Part shown: in pieces, positions 13,082 to 22,035 of the stretch | Position numbering within the stretch: the first letter of the stretch is position 1 | Layout: each line of letters begins with the position of its first letter | NCBI GenBank assembly: GCA_048213135.1 | Contig: PS015607.1 | Location: 1-26,439 of the forward strand | DNA length: 26,439 nucleotides | Direction of reading: 5' to 3' | Source: Reclinomonas americana ATCC 50394 | Taxonomy: Eukaryota > Jakobida > Jakobea > Jakobida | Notes under the pieces: generated by a model | What the model was told of the DNA's origin: nothing | The model's input: the letters and a program-made list of their open reading frames with translations, nothing else | Databases searched by the model: none | Translations under genes and position numbers: made by a program

Positions 13082-13940
13082 TCACACACGCTCAGTGCGC
13101 ACCGAGAGCAAGTGCTTGACCTGTGCCTGCAAAGTGAGCGCGACACACACGCAGTCAGTCACACAGAAGAGAGCAGCGTGCCTTGCTCAGTTTGCCAATG
13201 ATCTCGCGTGTCGCCGGCAACACCCTCTCCTGCTGCAACTTGTGCAGACGTAGCGATCGCACGGTTGACCGCACGGCCTCCGTGTTGCCAATGGGACTGC
13301 AGGAGAGAGAGAAGAGAGAGAGAGAGAGAGAAGAAGAAGAAGAGAGGTGAGAATGACAGAGAATTGCAAGAGAGAGTGTGTGAGTGGAGAGAGTGTGCGT
13401 GAGTGGAGAGAGAGTGTGTGTGCGAGTGTGGAGAGAAAGAGAGAGAGAGAAGAAGAAGAAAGAAGAGAGGGTGAGGGAGAGTGTGTGTGTGCATTGAGTA
13501 CATTGAGTGCGTCTTCTGCGTCATTCTCCTTTCTCTCTCTCACACACATGTTCACCTCTTGACCAGCTTCACAAAGAGAATCGTGCCACCGCTCATCGCC
13601 AACACCAAAATCAACAACAAGTCGATGTCGACCGTCGCGCGCGTCGTCCTGTCACTCCTGTCCACGCTCTCGTGCGCGCTCGCTCACCTGCATGAGCGTC
13701 TCCTTTGTCAACGCCGAGCGTCACGGCGGCGCCACCTTCTCCCCCTGGCGACGATTCAGCGCGCCCGGTTACCGCGCACTGCAATACACCGCCAGCAACA
13801 CGCACGCCAGCTCGGCGGTCTCGTCGATCCTGGCCGGGCAGGTGAGGGTGGTGGCCGTGGAGAGTGGCGATGGTGGAGGCAGTGGGCTGCTGCAGCAGGA
13901 GCAGGGAGGAGAGGGATCGGCGGGACTGGTGCTTCGGCAT
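13082..13940 (-). CDS. Small predicted membrane protein, unknown family (about 107 aa)
   Basis: Minus-strand exons that join in phase: 13940-13927 (tentative ATG exon), 13829-13773, 13648-13556, 13296-13182, 13126-13082 (TGA). The three downstream exons are the best supported. They contain a hydrophobic stretch (LLLILVLAMSGGTILFV), then a basic amphipathic tail with RLHKLQQERVLPATREIIGK and a C-terminal end in ERV. An upstream exon has a second hydrophobic stretch (LACVLLAVYC). This suggests a one- or two-pass membrane protein with a short helical tail. The last intron uses a GC donor (AAG/gcacgc). The intron at 13555-13297 is very CT-rich on the sense strand. The first exon and start are weak: the donor (gtcccg) is poor and the ATG touches the neighbouring F-box gene start. 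Function not recognised. Confidence 0.55.
13303..13490 (-). repeat. Pyrimidine-rich intron tract (GA repeats on the plus strand)
   Basis: About 190 bases of GAGA, GTGTGAGTGGAGA and GAAGAAGAA sequence on plus, which is CT-rich on the transcribed sense (minus) strand. It lies inside the intron 13555-13297 of the small membrane-protein gene. It explains the low-complexity reading frames in this stretch on both strands. Confidence 0.75.
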
Positions 13941-13962
13941 GGTCGCGCGTGGGAGGAGCGCG

Positions 13963-16900
13963 ATGATGGGTGGTTGACTGGCGATTGTTGCGTCTGTGTG
14001 TCACTGCGCTGCCACTGTGTGTTGCTCACGTGTGTGTGTGTGTGTGTTCAACAGTGCCGGAGGATGTTACGTGCTGGCGCTGTGTGGTCAGTGTGTTCGG
14101 ACTCAGGATTGATTGCTGTTTGTTGGTGTGAGCAGACGTGGCGCCACATCTTCTCGTTCTTGGATGTGACTGACTATCGACGCAACTGCTTTGTGTGCTC
14201 GAAGGTGTGGCTGGCTGTCTCTGTCTCTCTCTTTCCACCCGGCTCCTCTCTCATGTAATGATGCAGTGGTGTCGACTCTATCGGGAAAATGTTGGTGGTG
14301 CCGTGTTGCCGCTGGAGACGCGACAGGCGCGAGACTTTTTGCAGAGGTTCCCCGGACTTTGTCAGATCATTGGTGAGACGCACGTGTGGTTTGTTTATTG
14401 TTTGCGTTGTTGTCTCACTGTGGCTGGCAGTCGGTGAGGGCACATCGACTGCCACACTGGCGGTGCTGATTGAGTACTTGAATGCGCCCAAGTGTGTGGT
14501 GGAGAGCCTCGTACTCCCGTCGAATGGTGATGTGCCTTTTGCTTTTTCCCTTCTGCTTCTCTCTTTCTGTCTCTCCGGTGCTGACATACCGGAAAAAGTG
14601 CTGGAGCGAGTCGACATGCTGCGAGTGGTCATTGGCGGCAACGGCAGTGCGCCGAATCTGTGCCGATTGCAGCTGAGTGGACCCAGTTGCGTCTTCGCCT
14701 TGCTTTCCGAGAGTGTGTGTGTTTGTGCGTGAGTGCGCTGACATGAGTGCGTCTCTGAAGTGGCACCGAGCGACATGGTGCGTTTTCCGCGCGACAGGAT
14801 CCGAAGTCTGCGCGGTCTGTCTCTCTCTTTTCTCGCTGTGATTTCTCGGTGCTCACTCTCTCTCTCTCTTTCTCCCTGGCAGTGGTCAGCGGCCCGCCGG
14901 CGCCGTACTTTCTCGAGGCGCCCGCATTTTACGAGCAGCTGTCGCTGGTGGATGCGCACCCCGCGAGTGTGCGAATGCTAAAGGATCACCTGCAGCTCCG
15001 GTCGCTGGAGCTGGTGATTGGTGCGTTTCATCGCGTCAGAATCTCCTCTCTCTCTCTCTTGCCCACTGTCTCTCACCGAATTGAATCGCTCAGGTCGAGG
15101 ACCGGCTGCGCAGGTCATGCTGCTGTCGGAGCTGCGCGAACTGATCGCCACCGACGCCTTTCCGAATCTCGAGATCTTGCTGGGTGAGTGTGCGATCAAC
15201 AAATGCACAATCACCACTTGCCGTCGTCTCTCTCTCCGACAAGAACGTCTGTTGCAGTGCGCGCAAATAGTGCATACGGCTACTCCGCTTCGGAAGACGT
15301 TTCGTTGGACGCCGCACTGGTGGCATTCAGTCAGGTGCTGCCACGGCTTCGGCGCCTCAAGGTTCGCCGCGATGTGCGACACGCTGCTGCTCTTTTTTCC
15401 TTTCTGCGACGCTCAATCGTGCCACAGGTCTTGCAATTGGACGGCGTACTCAGCCTGCCCGTGGTGCAAATGGGTATGGAGAATGGCCTCAGCCGTGGAC
15501 TGGCGGCACTCGGCGCGGCGATCGCGACCGGCAACACCATTCACTCCTTGTCGCTGATGGTGAGTTGCTACAACGGTGTGTGATGGGAATCGACTGTTAA
15601 AAATGAACCTGACTGTCCACCTCGTGCATACAGTGCAACGGACTCACCACACTGGCGTCCTTCTTTGAGGGCATGCACGGACCCCACTGCCCGCTTCGTG
15701 AGCTTGCCCTCTCGCAGGTGCCGTCTGTGAGATAAGAAACGAGAGATGGATCATCGCGTGCTCATCTTGTTGTTGTTGTGCTTTACAGAACACACTGGGT
15801 GACGCGGCTGTCGAGCACCTCGCGAAATATTCCGAGTCGCACATTGGTGGCATCAGGCGTATCGGTCTTGGTTGGAATCGTCTGACCAACGCTTCCGTAC
15901 CGCATCTGGCCACGCTCTTGCGACAAGAGTGGTTGGAGACGTTGGATCTGGAGCGTGCGTACGAGGCTGGGTGGCGCCTGCCTTCTCCTTCCTTGTGTTG
16001 CTAACCTGCGGCGTGCATGCGCAGGAAATCTGTTGCAAGATATCTCTCCACTGGCCGAGGCCATGGCAGTGGCACCACTCGAGTCCTACCTCTGCCGCCT
16101 GGAGTTGGGAGGTAATCTAGTTGGTGGCGACGACGCCGTGCGTCTGGTGGAGGCCGCTCGTCAACGCCCAGCCCTCGGCTATCTAGGTACGTGTTTGTCG
16201 ATCTTCGACACGGCGACAAGACGGCCTTGCCTCACGTGTGTGTGTGGCAGGACTCACTGGCAACTGCATTCCGTTTGACATTGTGCAGCAGCTGGTGGCC
16301 GGTGGTCGGCCAGTAGAGTGTGGCAGTTGAGTCGTTTGGGAGGAGAAGGTGTTCTCTTTTGTGGTTGTTGACATCGGTCCGTGCAGGTCAGCGAGTCTAC
16401 GTCGACTGGGGTGCCATTCGACGTGAAATCGAGCCTCCAGCGCCGCCGACCAAGGTGTTTACATTGTCGGCCACCACAGAGTGGAAGCCGCCGACGGATC
16501 GTGTCGACTGCCCGCCTCCGCCGGATAACTCGGTGTTTCTGAAAAACATTGCAGCTCCCGTGGACTCTGCGGTGTCAGGTGTGTTTCAGTTCAGCATCAA
16601 GACCCTTTCTTTTGCTCTCTCACTCTGTCGATCACCAGGTGGCAAGCCGTCTCTGTCGCCACCATCTGCCATGAGACCACCGCTGCAAATGGCGACAAGC
16701 GCAGGTGGCGCACCGCCACTTGGCCAGCCGCGTTTGCCCCTGACTACGCCTCTGCCGCTGACATTTCCACGCACGACGCCTCTGCACAATTCGATGGCAC
16801 ACACGACACTGACCAATTTGTCGGACATGGTGCAGCAAGGTGCGCCGCCATGCTCAGTCTGCCCACTCGCTCCCGTCTCCCACGCGCCTGTTGTTTGTTG

Positions 16901-17505
16901 TTATACGCAGCTGCCGCTCGGCGACCGTACATGCAGACAGCAGCTGCACCACCGTCATCAGCCGCAGAATCGAAGTCGCCCGTGGACGCGATTCAGACGT
17001 TGGTTTCGGAGCTGCGACTGACCGAGAGTGGGACTGTTCCTGCTTCTGGTTTCTCGGCTCGGACTGCCACCGAAGAATTCGAAAGTGCCGTGGCCTACCG
17101 TGCGCGAAGGATGAATGGCGACAAGGAAAAGTCGGCGGCGGCGGCGGCGACGGCGGCGGCGTCCAGCACCACACAAATTCGCCAGCCACTGCTTGGTGTG
17201 TGCCGTGTCATTGTGAGTTGCGGTGTGTTCACATTGTCCACTTACCTGCAGCACTTGCAGCTCTTCCGATGACGCGCCGATTCGAGAAGTTGCCTCCGGT
17301 GCCCACCAGAGAGCTCTTCTATGGAGGCATGCCAAGAGAAGAGGCGGCGGAGCCGATTCACCCAATCAGATTGTATCCGGCGGATGAGGGTGAACCCCAT
17401 TTTCATGTTACTCGCTACAACGGAGACGAGGAGATTGAACCTCGCTCTCGCACTTACGACGACGACGGCGACGGCGACGGCGACAGCGAGGACTCGGACG
17501 AATAA
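13963..17505 (+). CDS. F-box / leucine-rich-repeat protein (about 751 aa, 18 exons)
   Basis: Exons: 13963-13972, 14055-14065, 14136-14204, 14267-14372, 14431-14526, 14599-14685, 14883-15020, 15094-15183, 15258-15361, 15428-15559, 15634-15717, 15789-15954, 16025-16186, 16251-16319, 16387-16578, 16639-16839, 16911-17195, 17252-17505. The F-box signature is TWRHIFSFLDVTDYRRNCFV, preceded in the proposed model by V-P-E-D; family members bind SKP1 in SCF ubiquitin ligases. Exons from 14431 to 16319 form leucine-rich repeats of the ribonuclease-inhibitor type, with phrases such as LRELALSQNTLGDAAVEHLA and LETLDLERNLL. A Pro/Ala/Ser linker follows (16430-17190), then a conserved-looking tail and an Asp/Glu-rich end. 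It is probably a substrate receptor; the target is unknown. Exons before 14136, the acceptor at 14598 (AAAAAG) and the 14686-14882 intron are the weakest parts. The start could also be the in-frame ATG at 13939. Confidence 0.75.
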
Positions 17506-17509
17506 TAAA
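17504..17509 (+). terminator. Poly(A) signal AATAAA overlapping the stop codon of the F-box gene
   Basis: The gene ends TAA-TAA-A, so the AATAAA hexamer begins on the second base of the stop codon. Cleavage 10-30 nt downstream would fall at or just before the 3' end of the convergent ankyrin gene (stop at 17551). Confidence 0.55.
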
Positions 17510-17550
17510 CTGAGTCCTAATTACATCTCTCTGTACATTCTGTCGAATTC

Positions 17551-19916
17551 TCACAAATCGGCGGGTGGAGTGGACGCCACGACAGCACCCTGCTGTCGCG
17601 TGAGAGCGGCCTCGAGTTCCCGAATGCGCGCCAAGTAGGCGCTCTCTCGCTCGGCAAACACACGGGCCTGGTGGTGGCGGGGTGAGGGGAGGAGGGGGAA
17701 ATGGGGAAGGGGAAAGGGGAAAGGGGAAGGGGAAGGGAAGGGGAAGGGAAGGGAAGGGAGGGAGGGAGGGAGGGAGGGAAGGAGGAGGGAAGGAGGGAGG
17801 AGAGGAGAGGAGAGGAGGAGAGGAGGAGGAGGAGGAGGAGTGAGAGAGGAGAGGAGAGAGGAGGCGAGAGGAGACGAGAAGTGGAACGACGGAGAGAGAG
17901 ANNNNNNNNNNNNNNNNNNNNCCTACTCCCTCGTTGGTCGTCCGTTCGGCGAGTCTCAGGAGAGAGAGAGAGAGAGAGAGAGGAGAGGACAAAGCGAACA
18001 ACTCCCCACACCAGACAAGTGACAAACCTCGGGCGACAACTGCGCCAGCCTCTCCTTCTCGGCCGCCTGAGCCTCATCCTCCTCGTCCTCCGGCACTACG
18101 GCCTCCGGGTGCAGCACCTCTGTCGCACGAATATGAGGTCACACACACATACACACTGCGATCTTGCGTTGCCGCAACTGTAGATGTAGTTTCGCACGCG
18201 CGGCTTCTTGGCCACAACCAACAGCTCCGCACCGTACCGATCCCGGCACCGCGGATCGGCGCCAGCAGCAATCATCAGCTTGACGCACTGCATCACAATC
18301 GATGAGTATCCAACGGAAACAAAAAAACAGAGAATAATCGCGAAAGTCACACACCTCCAAGTGACCCGCCTGCACTGCATCAAAGATGGGCGACTGCGAC
18401 AACACCTCTTCTTCGGTTTCTACGTTGGTGGGAATCACGGGGGCCGCCAGACTCGCGCCCGCCTCCAGCAAGCAGCGAATGGTGTCGGCGTGACCGTGGA
18501 AGGCGGCCTCGTGCGTCGGTGTGCGACCGTACTTGTCGACCGCGTTGGCCTCCTTGGACGCGTCGGTGCAGCGCGCCAGGTAGTACGTGCAATAGTCCGT
18601 GTGTCCGCGACTGCGATTTTTGGGGAGAGTGCGTGAGTGACACGAATGAGCGCACCCCGCAAAAGGAGTAGAGCGAGGAGAACCTGGCGGCCTTGTGCAG
18701 TGGCGTTCGACCATAATCGTCGGGCTCGGTGAACGCCATGTCGGGAATGGCGCCGAGAACGCGTTCGGCAATCACCACGTGCCCGCCCTCCGCCACCGCG
18801 TGCATAATGTTCTGCGAGATAGGCAAAGGGATGTGAGGGACGTCACAAGGAACAGGGAGGGGGACGACAGACGGAGAAGGAGTGGGCGACAAGTGAAAGG
18901 GGGCGGAAGAGAGAGCTACAGACGGCTGGAAGTGCAAGAATCGGAGCTCCACCTTTTGCGTCGGCGACGGCAGACCAATCTTCGCACCACGCTCCACCAG
19001 CCGATCAAACAACGCCAAGTTCTGCACGCACACAAGCCGTCAGGATACGACGACAGCACACCACCGTCTCCCACCAATCAACACAACTGCATTGCGCGCC
19101 GCGTAGTGCAGCGGTCGCAATCCAAAGTCATCGCGCAAGTTCGGCTTGGCGCCCGCCTCCAACAAGCGCATGGCGATCTCCGTCAGGTTCTGATGCGCCG
19201 CCTCGACGAGTGCCGTGCGTCCCTCCGCCGGGAAGTGTGTGTTGATTGAAGCGCGCTGGTGAGGCAGTGGGTGAGGAGACGGAGAGATGAGAAGGAGAGA
19301 GAGAGAGAAGAGGAGAAGAGAAGAACTGAGAAGGAGACAGAAGGAGAGGAGCAGAAGAGAGAAGGGAAAGAAGTGGGAAGAGAGTGGGAGAGAAGGGAAG
19401 AAGGGGGAAGAGAAGTTACGAGAAGAGAAGAGAGGTGGAGAGAGAGAAGAAGAAAGGAAGAGAGAGAGAAGGGAAGAAGATAGAAGAGAGAGAAGAAGAA
19501 CAGAGGAGAAGAGAGAAGAAGAACAGAGGAGAAGAGAGAAGAAGAACAGATGAGAAGAGAGGGGAAGGGAAGACACGAGCCAACGCGGAAACGAAGAGAA
19601 GAAAAAGGAGAGATTGAAGAAGAGAAGGAGTGAAAAGGAGTGAGAAGTAAGGAAGAGAGAGAAAAAGGAGTGAGAAAGAGAAACAGAATAGAGAAGAGAG
19701 TGAGAGGAGAGAGAAGAGAGAAGAGTGTAGAAGAGAGGCAAGCAGTGAGATAGGAAGAGTGCGAGCTGAGAACATCGCCATTACCTTCTTCACATCCGCA
19801 AGGAAACGCTCCACAGCACCCAAATCACCACTCGCCACCGCATCAAACAAATCCGGATCCTCTGCGACAACAAAAAAAGAAAATCGTCGGAAAAAATAGC
19901 AATCAGTGCACACACA

Positions 19917-19968
<52 letters not shown>

Positions 19969-20245
19969 AAGTGTGTGTGTACGTATGAGAAAGAGACTAC
20001 GTGTGCATCTGTACATTTTCTCTTGTCTTCCTCACACAGCCTTCTCCCCATCTCCCCCTCCCCTCCCTCTCTCCCTCCCATCACTCACCCAAATCCGCCT
20101 GCGTGACACCCTCCGGAAGAGGCGCACTTGCACCCGCCGCCGGCTCCGCAGACACAAACACACCCTTCACCGCCGAATACGCAGCACTCGCGGCCGCACT
20201 GATCGTCGAGCCCACAGTCGACAACAAGCCACTATTGGAGGCCAT
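17551..20245 (-). CDS. Ankyrin-repeat protein (390 aa, nine exons)
   Basis: Exons on minus: 20245-20089, 19861-19785, 19255-19088, 19021-18953, 18811-18684, 18610-18355, 18287-18179, 18119-18028, 17667-17551. They sum to 1,173 nt with every phase matching and a TGA stop. Residues 1-52 are Ala/Ser-rich and may be disordered. Residues about 53-320 are ankyrin repeats, with clear cores such as EGRTALVEAA, FGLRPLHYAARNA, YGRTPLHKAASRGHTDYC and YGRTPTHEAAFHGHADTIRC, and repeat ends of the type LLEAGA. An acidic segment (PEDEEDEAQAAEKE) and a short coiled coil (ESAYLARIRELEAALTRQQ) follow. Such proteins are protein-binding adaptors; no enzymatic domain is seen, so the partner is unknown. Introns 19784-19256 and 18027-17668 are long and CT-rich on the sense strand. 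The intron between 18179 and 18119 uses a GTTGCG donor. The gene shares a 375-bp head-to-head spacer with IF1. Confidence 0.9.
17680..17934 (-). repeat. Purine/pyrimidine tract with a 20-N gap, inside the last ankyrin-gene intron
   Basis: About 220 bases of GGGGAAA, GGGA, GGAGGA and GAGAG units on plus (CCTCCC on the sense strand) run into the N block 17902-17921; a second GA run lies at 17957-17985. The gap is probably an unresolved repeat length. No coding sequence is lost, because exons 18119-18028 and 17667-17551 join in phase. Confidence 0.8.
19262..19740 (-). repeat. Long pyrimidine-rich intron of the ankyrin gene
   Basis: About 480 bases of near-pure purine on plus (GAGAAGAGAAGAA, with repeated GAGGAGAAGAGAGAAGAAGA blocks at 19500-19560), hence CT-rich on the sense strand. 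It fills the 529-nt intron 19784-19256. The long frames through it are low-complexity artefacts. Confidence 0.8.
19905..19980. repeat. Compound microsatellite (CA)n(GA)n(GACA)n(GT)n
   Basis: Consecutive CA, GA, GACA and GT runs lie within the first intron (20088-19862) of the minus-strand ankyrin gene. Such a block is likely to vary in length between strains. Confidence 0.85.
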
Positions 20246-20620
20246 TCAAAGAGAGAAAGAGTGTGTGGGAGGACAGTGCTCGAGCGCATTGTCCTTTGTC
20301 CACGTGATCTTTCTCCCGCCGTCTTGCTTTGCGTGTGTGCTTGGGCGTGTCGTTCATACGCAGCGTATTGCATCCATGCCGACGCGACGGTACGTGCCGT
20401 TTTGCTGCAATGTTGATCGCGGACAGTCCTGCTGTCCTTTGTCCACGTGATCTTTCTCCGTCTTGCTTGCGTGTGTGCGTGAGCGTGTCGTTCATATGCA
20501 GCGCGTTGCATCCGTGCCGACGCGACAGTGTGTGCCGCTTTGCTGCAATGTTGATCGTGGACAGTTCTGCTCGAGCGCACCTGTCCTTTGTCCACGGTGT
20601 TTTTCGCTTTGTGTTTGAGC
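20246..20620. promoter_or_regulatory. Head-to-head intergenic region between ankyrin gene and IF1
   Basis: This 375-bp spacer separates the divergent start codons at 20245 (-) and 20621 (+), so it probably holds both promoters. It is largely made of a tandem repeat (see the entry at 20280). Each repeat carries the palindrome CACGTG (20301-20306 and 20444-20449, 143 bp apart), the core of bHLH/bZIP G-box or E-box sites. The third, gene-proximal unit has a G inserted (CACGGTG). No TATA box is evident. Promoter function is inferred from position. Confidence 0.45.
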
Positions 20621-20704
20621 ATGTCATCTCAGGTGCGGCGTGTTGTGTCCTTGGCGACGAGCCAGCGTGTGCCGTTTGCCGCCATGCGCGCGTTTGGCAC
20701 GCAG
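20280..20704 (+). repeat. Degenerate tandem repeat (143-149 bp) that includes the IF1 first exon
   Basis: Units begin with GTCCTTTGTCCACGTGATC at 20291, 20434 and, diverged, 20583. The third unit continues into IF1 exon 1. The block CGACGCGACAGTGTGTGCCG in the second unit lines up with GCGACGAGCCAGCGTGTGCCG-like coding sequence near 20655. Both end in TTTGC-GC-ATG, and the IF1 ATG matches GTG in the upstream copies. The upstream copies therefore look like decayed duplicates of the gene's 5' end, lacking the start codon. Confidence 0.7.
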
Positions 20705-21235
20705 GTTTGTGTGTGTTTGTGTATGCGCGCGTGCATGACGTGCCATCTCACGCACGCGCACAACACGCGCAGCCGGCTGCTGGTCACCAGACGGGCAAGT
20801 TTGCGGAGAAGGAGCGTGCGGTGGAGAACCAAGTTGCGAGTGGGTATCTTCTGCACGCACAATTGTGCGCGCTCTGATTCGCTCTCTCTTTTGTGTCTCT
20901 CGCAGTACTTCAAGGAGCTGGAGGAGGCGCTGGTGAAGCGGCTGTCGGAGCATCCCGAGTTTGTTGCGTGACTCTTCAGTGTGTTGCACCAAGAGAGAGA
21001 GAGAGATTGATTTCCTCTGTGTGTGCAGATCAAGAAGACGGCGGCGGCGGGTGCTGAGAAGGCGCCGGCTGCGGCTCCTCAGGGAACCATCAGCAAGTCT
21101 GAGTTCGAGGGTGTGTGTGTGTGTGTCACTTCTCTTACTTGCTGTCTCTTTCTATGCTCACTTGTGCTTGCAGCGTACAAGAAGGAGATGGAGCGCAAGC
21201 TGAAGCAGCTCGAGTCGCAAATCAAGGAGGACTAA
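20621..21235 (+). CDS. Mitochondrial F1Fo-ATPase inhibitor, IF1 family (114 aa)
   Basis: Exons 20621-20704, 20773-20832, 20906-20962, 21029-21110, 21174-21235; all phases match and the stop is TAA. IF1 proteins block ATP hydrolysis by F1-ATPase when the proton-motive force collapses, acting in the mitochondrial matrix. The first exon encodes a basic, Ser/Ala-rich presequence (MSSQVRRVVSLATSQRVPFA...). The inhibitory helix reads GKFAEKERAVENQYFKE. Its Phe-x3-Glu-x-Ala-x-Glu-x2-Tyr-Phe spacing equals that of the animal protein (F22, E26, A28, E30, Y33, F34 there; F38 to F50 here). A short Ala/Pro/Lys spacer and a C-terminal coiled coil (KKEMERKLKQLESQIKED) follow. Exon joins at Q48/Y49 and F67/I68 need GTTGCG donors at 20833 and 20963; nearby GT sites break the frame or the motif. 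Confidence 0.85.
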
Positions 21236-21382
21236 GTGTGTGGGCTGGTGTATGTGTGAGCTCTGTCTTGTCGCTGTGTCGCCGTTTGATGCGGCGTGGA
21301 AGAGTGAGAGAGAGAATGTAAGAGATTGACAGAGTTGCACGTCTTTTTATTGCCGCCTGTGTGGGATGGGAGTGGTGGTGAC
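21236..21382. other. Convergent 3' spacer between IF1 and the minus-strand membrane-protein gene
   Basis: This 147-base region holds GA- and GT-rich sequence and the minus-strand poly(A) signal at 21346-21351. No AATAAA was seen on plus after the IF1 stop. Confidence 0.6.
21346..21351 (-). terminator. Poly(A) signal AATAAA of the 156-aa membrane-protein gene
   Basis: TTTATT on plus is AATAAA on minus, beginning 32 nt past the TAA stop at 21385-21383. That is the normal distance for a cleavage signal with a short 3' UTR. Confidence 0.65.
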
Positions 21383-22035
21383 TTACGTTTGTGCGCTGCG
21401 GAGCTTGTCGTTGAGCATGGCTAGTGACACGAGGCGCGAGGTGGTGGGTGGTGCGGTGGAGCGCAGTGGCGTGCCGAACGTGGCGGAGGTGTGTGACAGC
21501 ACGGTTCTGGTGGCGGAGGTGGAGGTGAAGGCGGTTGGTGTGCGGAGAATCACCACCAGCAGCGCTGTGTGTGTGTGTGAGGCACGGGAAGCGGAGAACA
21601 GGAGTGAGACTGGGAGACGCACCAACGCCAATGGCCACAGCCAGCAGTGCCGACGCAAGCGTGGTGAGGGGCGGTAGCTGGAGAGCGGTAGTGCGGCGAT
21701 GGTGAGCGACGGCACGCACACGTGACAGCAGCGAGTCGGGTCTGTGGGCAGACTTGAGCATGTGTGGCGGTCTTCTCTCTCTCTCTCTCAAGTCTTGCTG
21801 CAAATCGAAATCTGACGACTGTGCCGGGAATCGATCGCGACTGGCGGATGCACCGGGACGCCACTGGCGAAGGAAGCTCCTGTCTGGCAATTGTCTGTGG
21901 AAGGCGGAAAACAAACAAACAGAACTTTTCAGCACAATGCAAGAATGCGACCAACGTCCACCAATCCCTTGCCGACAATGACCTTGGCACGCCAACAATA
22001 TAAAAAAAACATACTTACTCTTCTCCAACAGTCAT
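21383..22035 (-). CDS. Single-pass membrane protein, unknown family (156 aa)
   Basis: Exons on minus: 22035-22019 (17 nt, ATG), 21894-21623, 21564-21383 (TAA). Phases match and donors are good (GTAAGT at 22018, GTGCGT at 21622). The polar N-terminal half contains SDFDLQQDL and an Arg/His-rich juxtamembrane segment (SRVRAVAHHRRTTALQ). A transmembrane helix follows at residues about 82-104 (TLASALLAVAIGVALLVVIL), exposed intact only when the 58-nt intron is removed. The Ser/Thr-rich tail ends in SLAMLNDKLRSAQT. The positive charge before the helix predicts a cytosolic N-terminus. I do not recognise the family. It is head to head with OLA1 and convergent with IF1. An alternative frame through the GA repeat of exon 2 exists but has no start and no hydrophobic helix. 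Confidence 0.7.

Noticed and set aside
13692-14258. 188-codon plus frame starting MSVSFVNAERHGG
   Set aside because: It crosses the first F-box introns in the wrong frame and is antisense to the phase-consistent minus exons. Its end is translated GT repeat.
14761-14777. Mini-exon (APSDM) between the LRR exons of the F-box gene
   Set aside because: Its flanking signals are fair, but its phase does not fit the next exon at 14883 when it is included.
19040-19741. 233-codon minus frame rich in Leu/Ser/Phe, looking like a membrane protein
   Set aside because: The hydrophobic part is only translated CT repeat in the ankyrin intron; the real exon is 19255-19088 at its end.
20280-20620. Possible CRISPR-like or small-RNA array
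   Set aside because: The repeat has a 143-149 bp period with no constant repeat plus variable spacer layout, and the context is a eukaryotic gene promoter.
20329-20877. 182-codon plus frame with an internal Cys/Arg repeat
   Set aside because: It reads the tandem promoter repeat in one frame and enters IF1 in the wrong frame. The repeat in the protein comes from the DNA duplication.
21354-21384. A 30-nt final intron in the 156-aa membrane-protein gene, giving a stop at the poly(A) signal
   Set aside because: Reading straight through gives a TAA at once (21385-21383), and the AATAAA is then at a normal distance. A 30-nt intron is shorter than the others.
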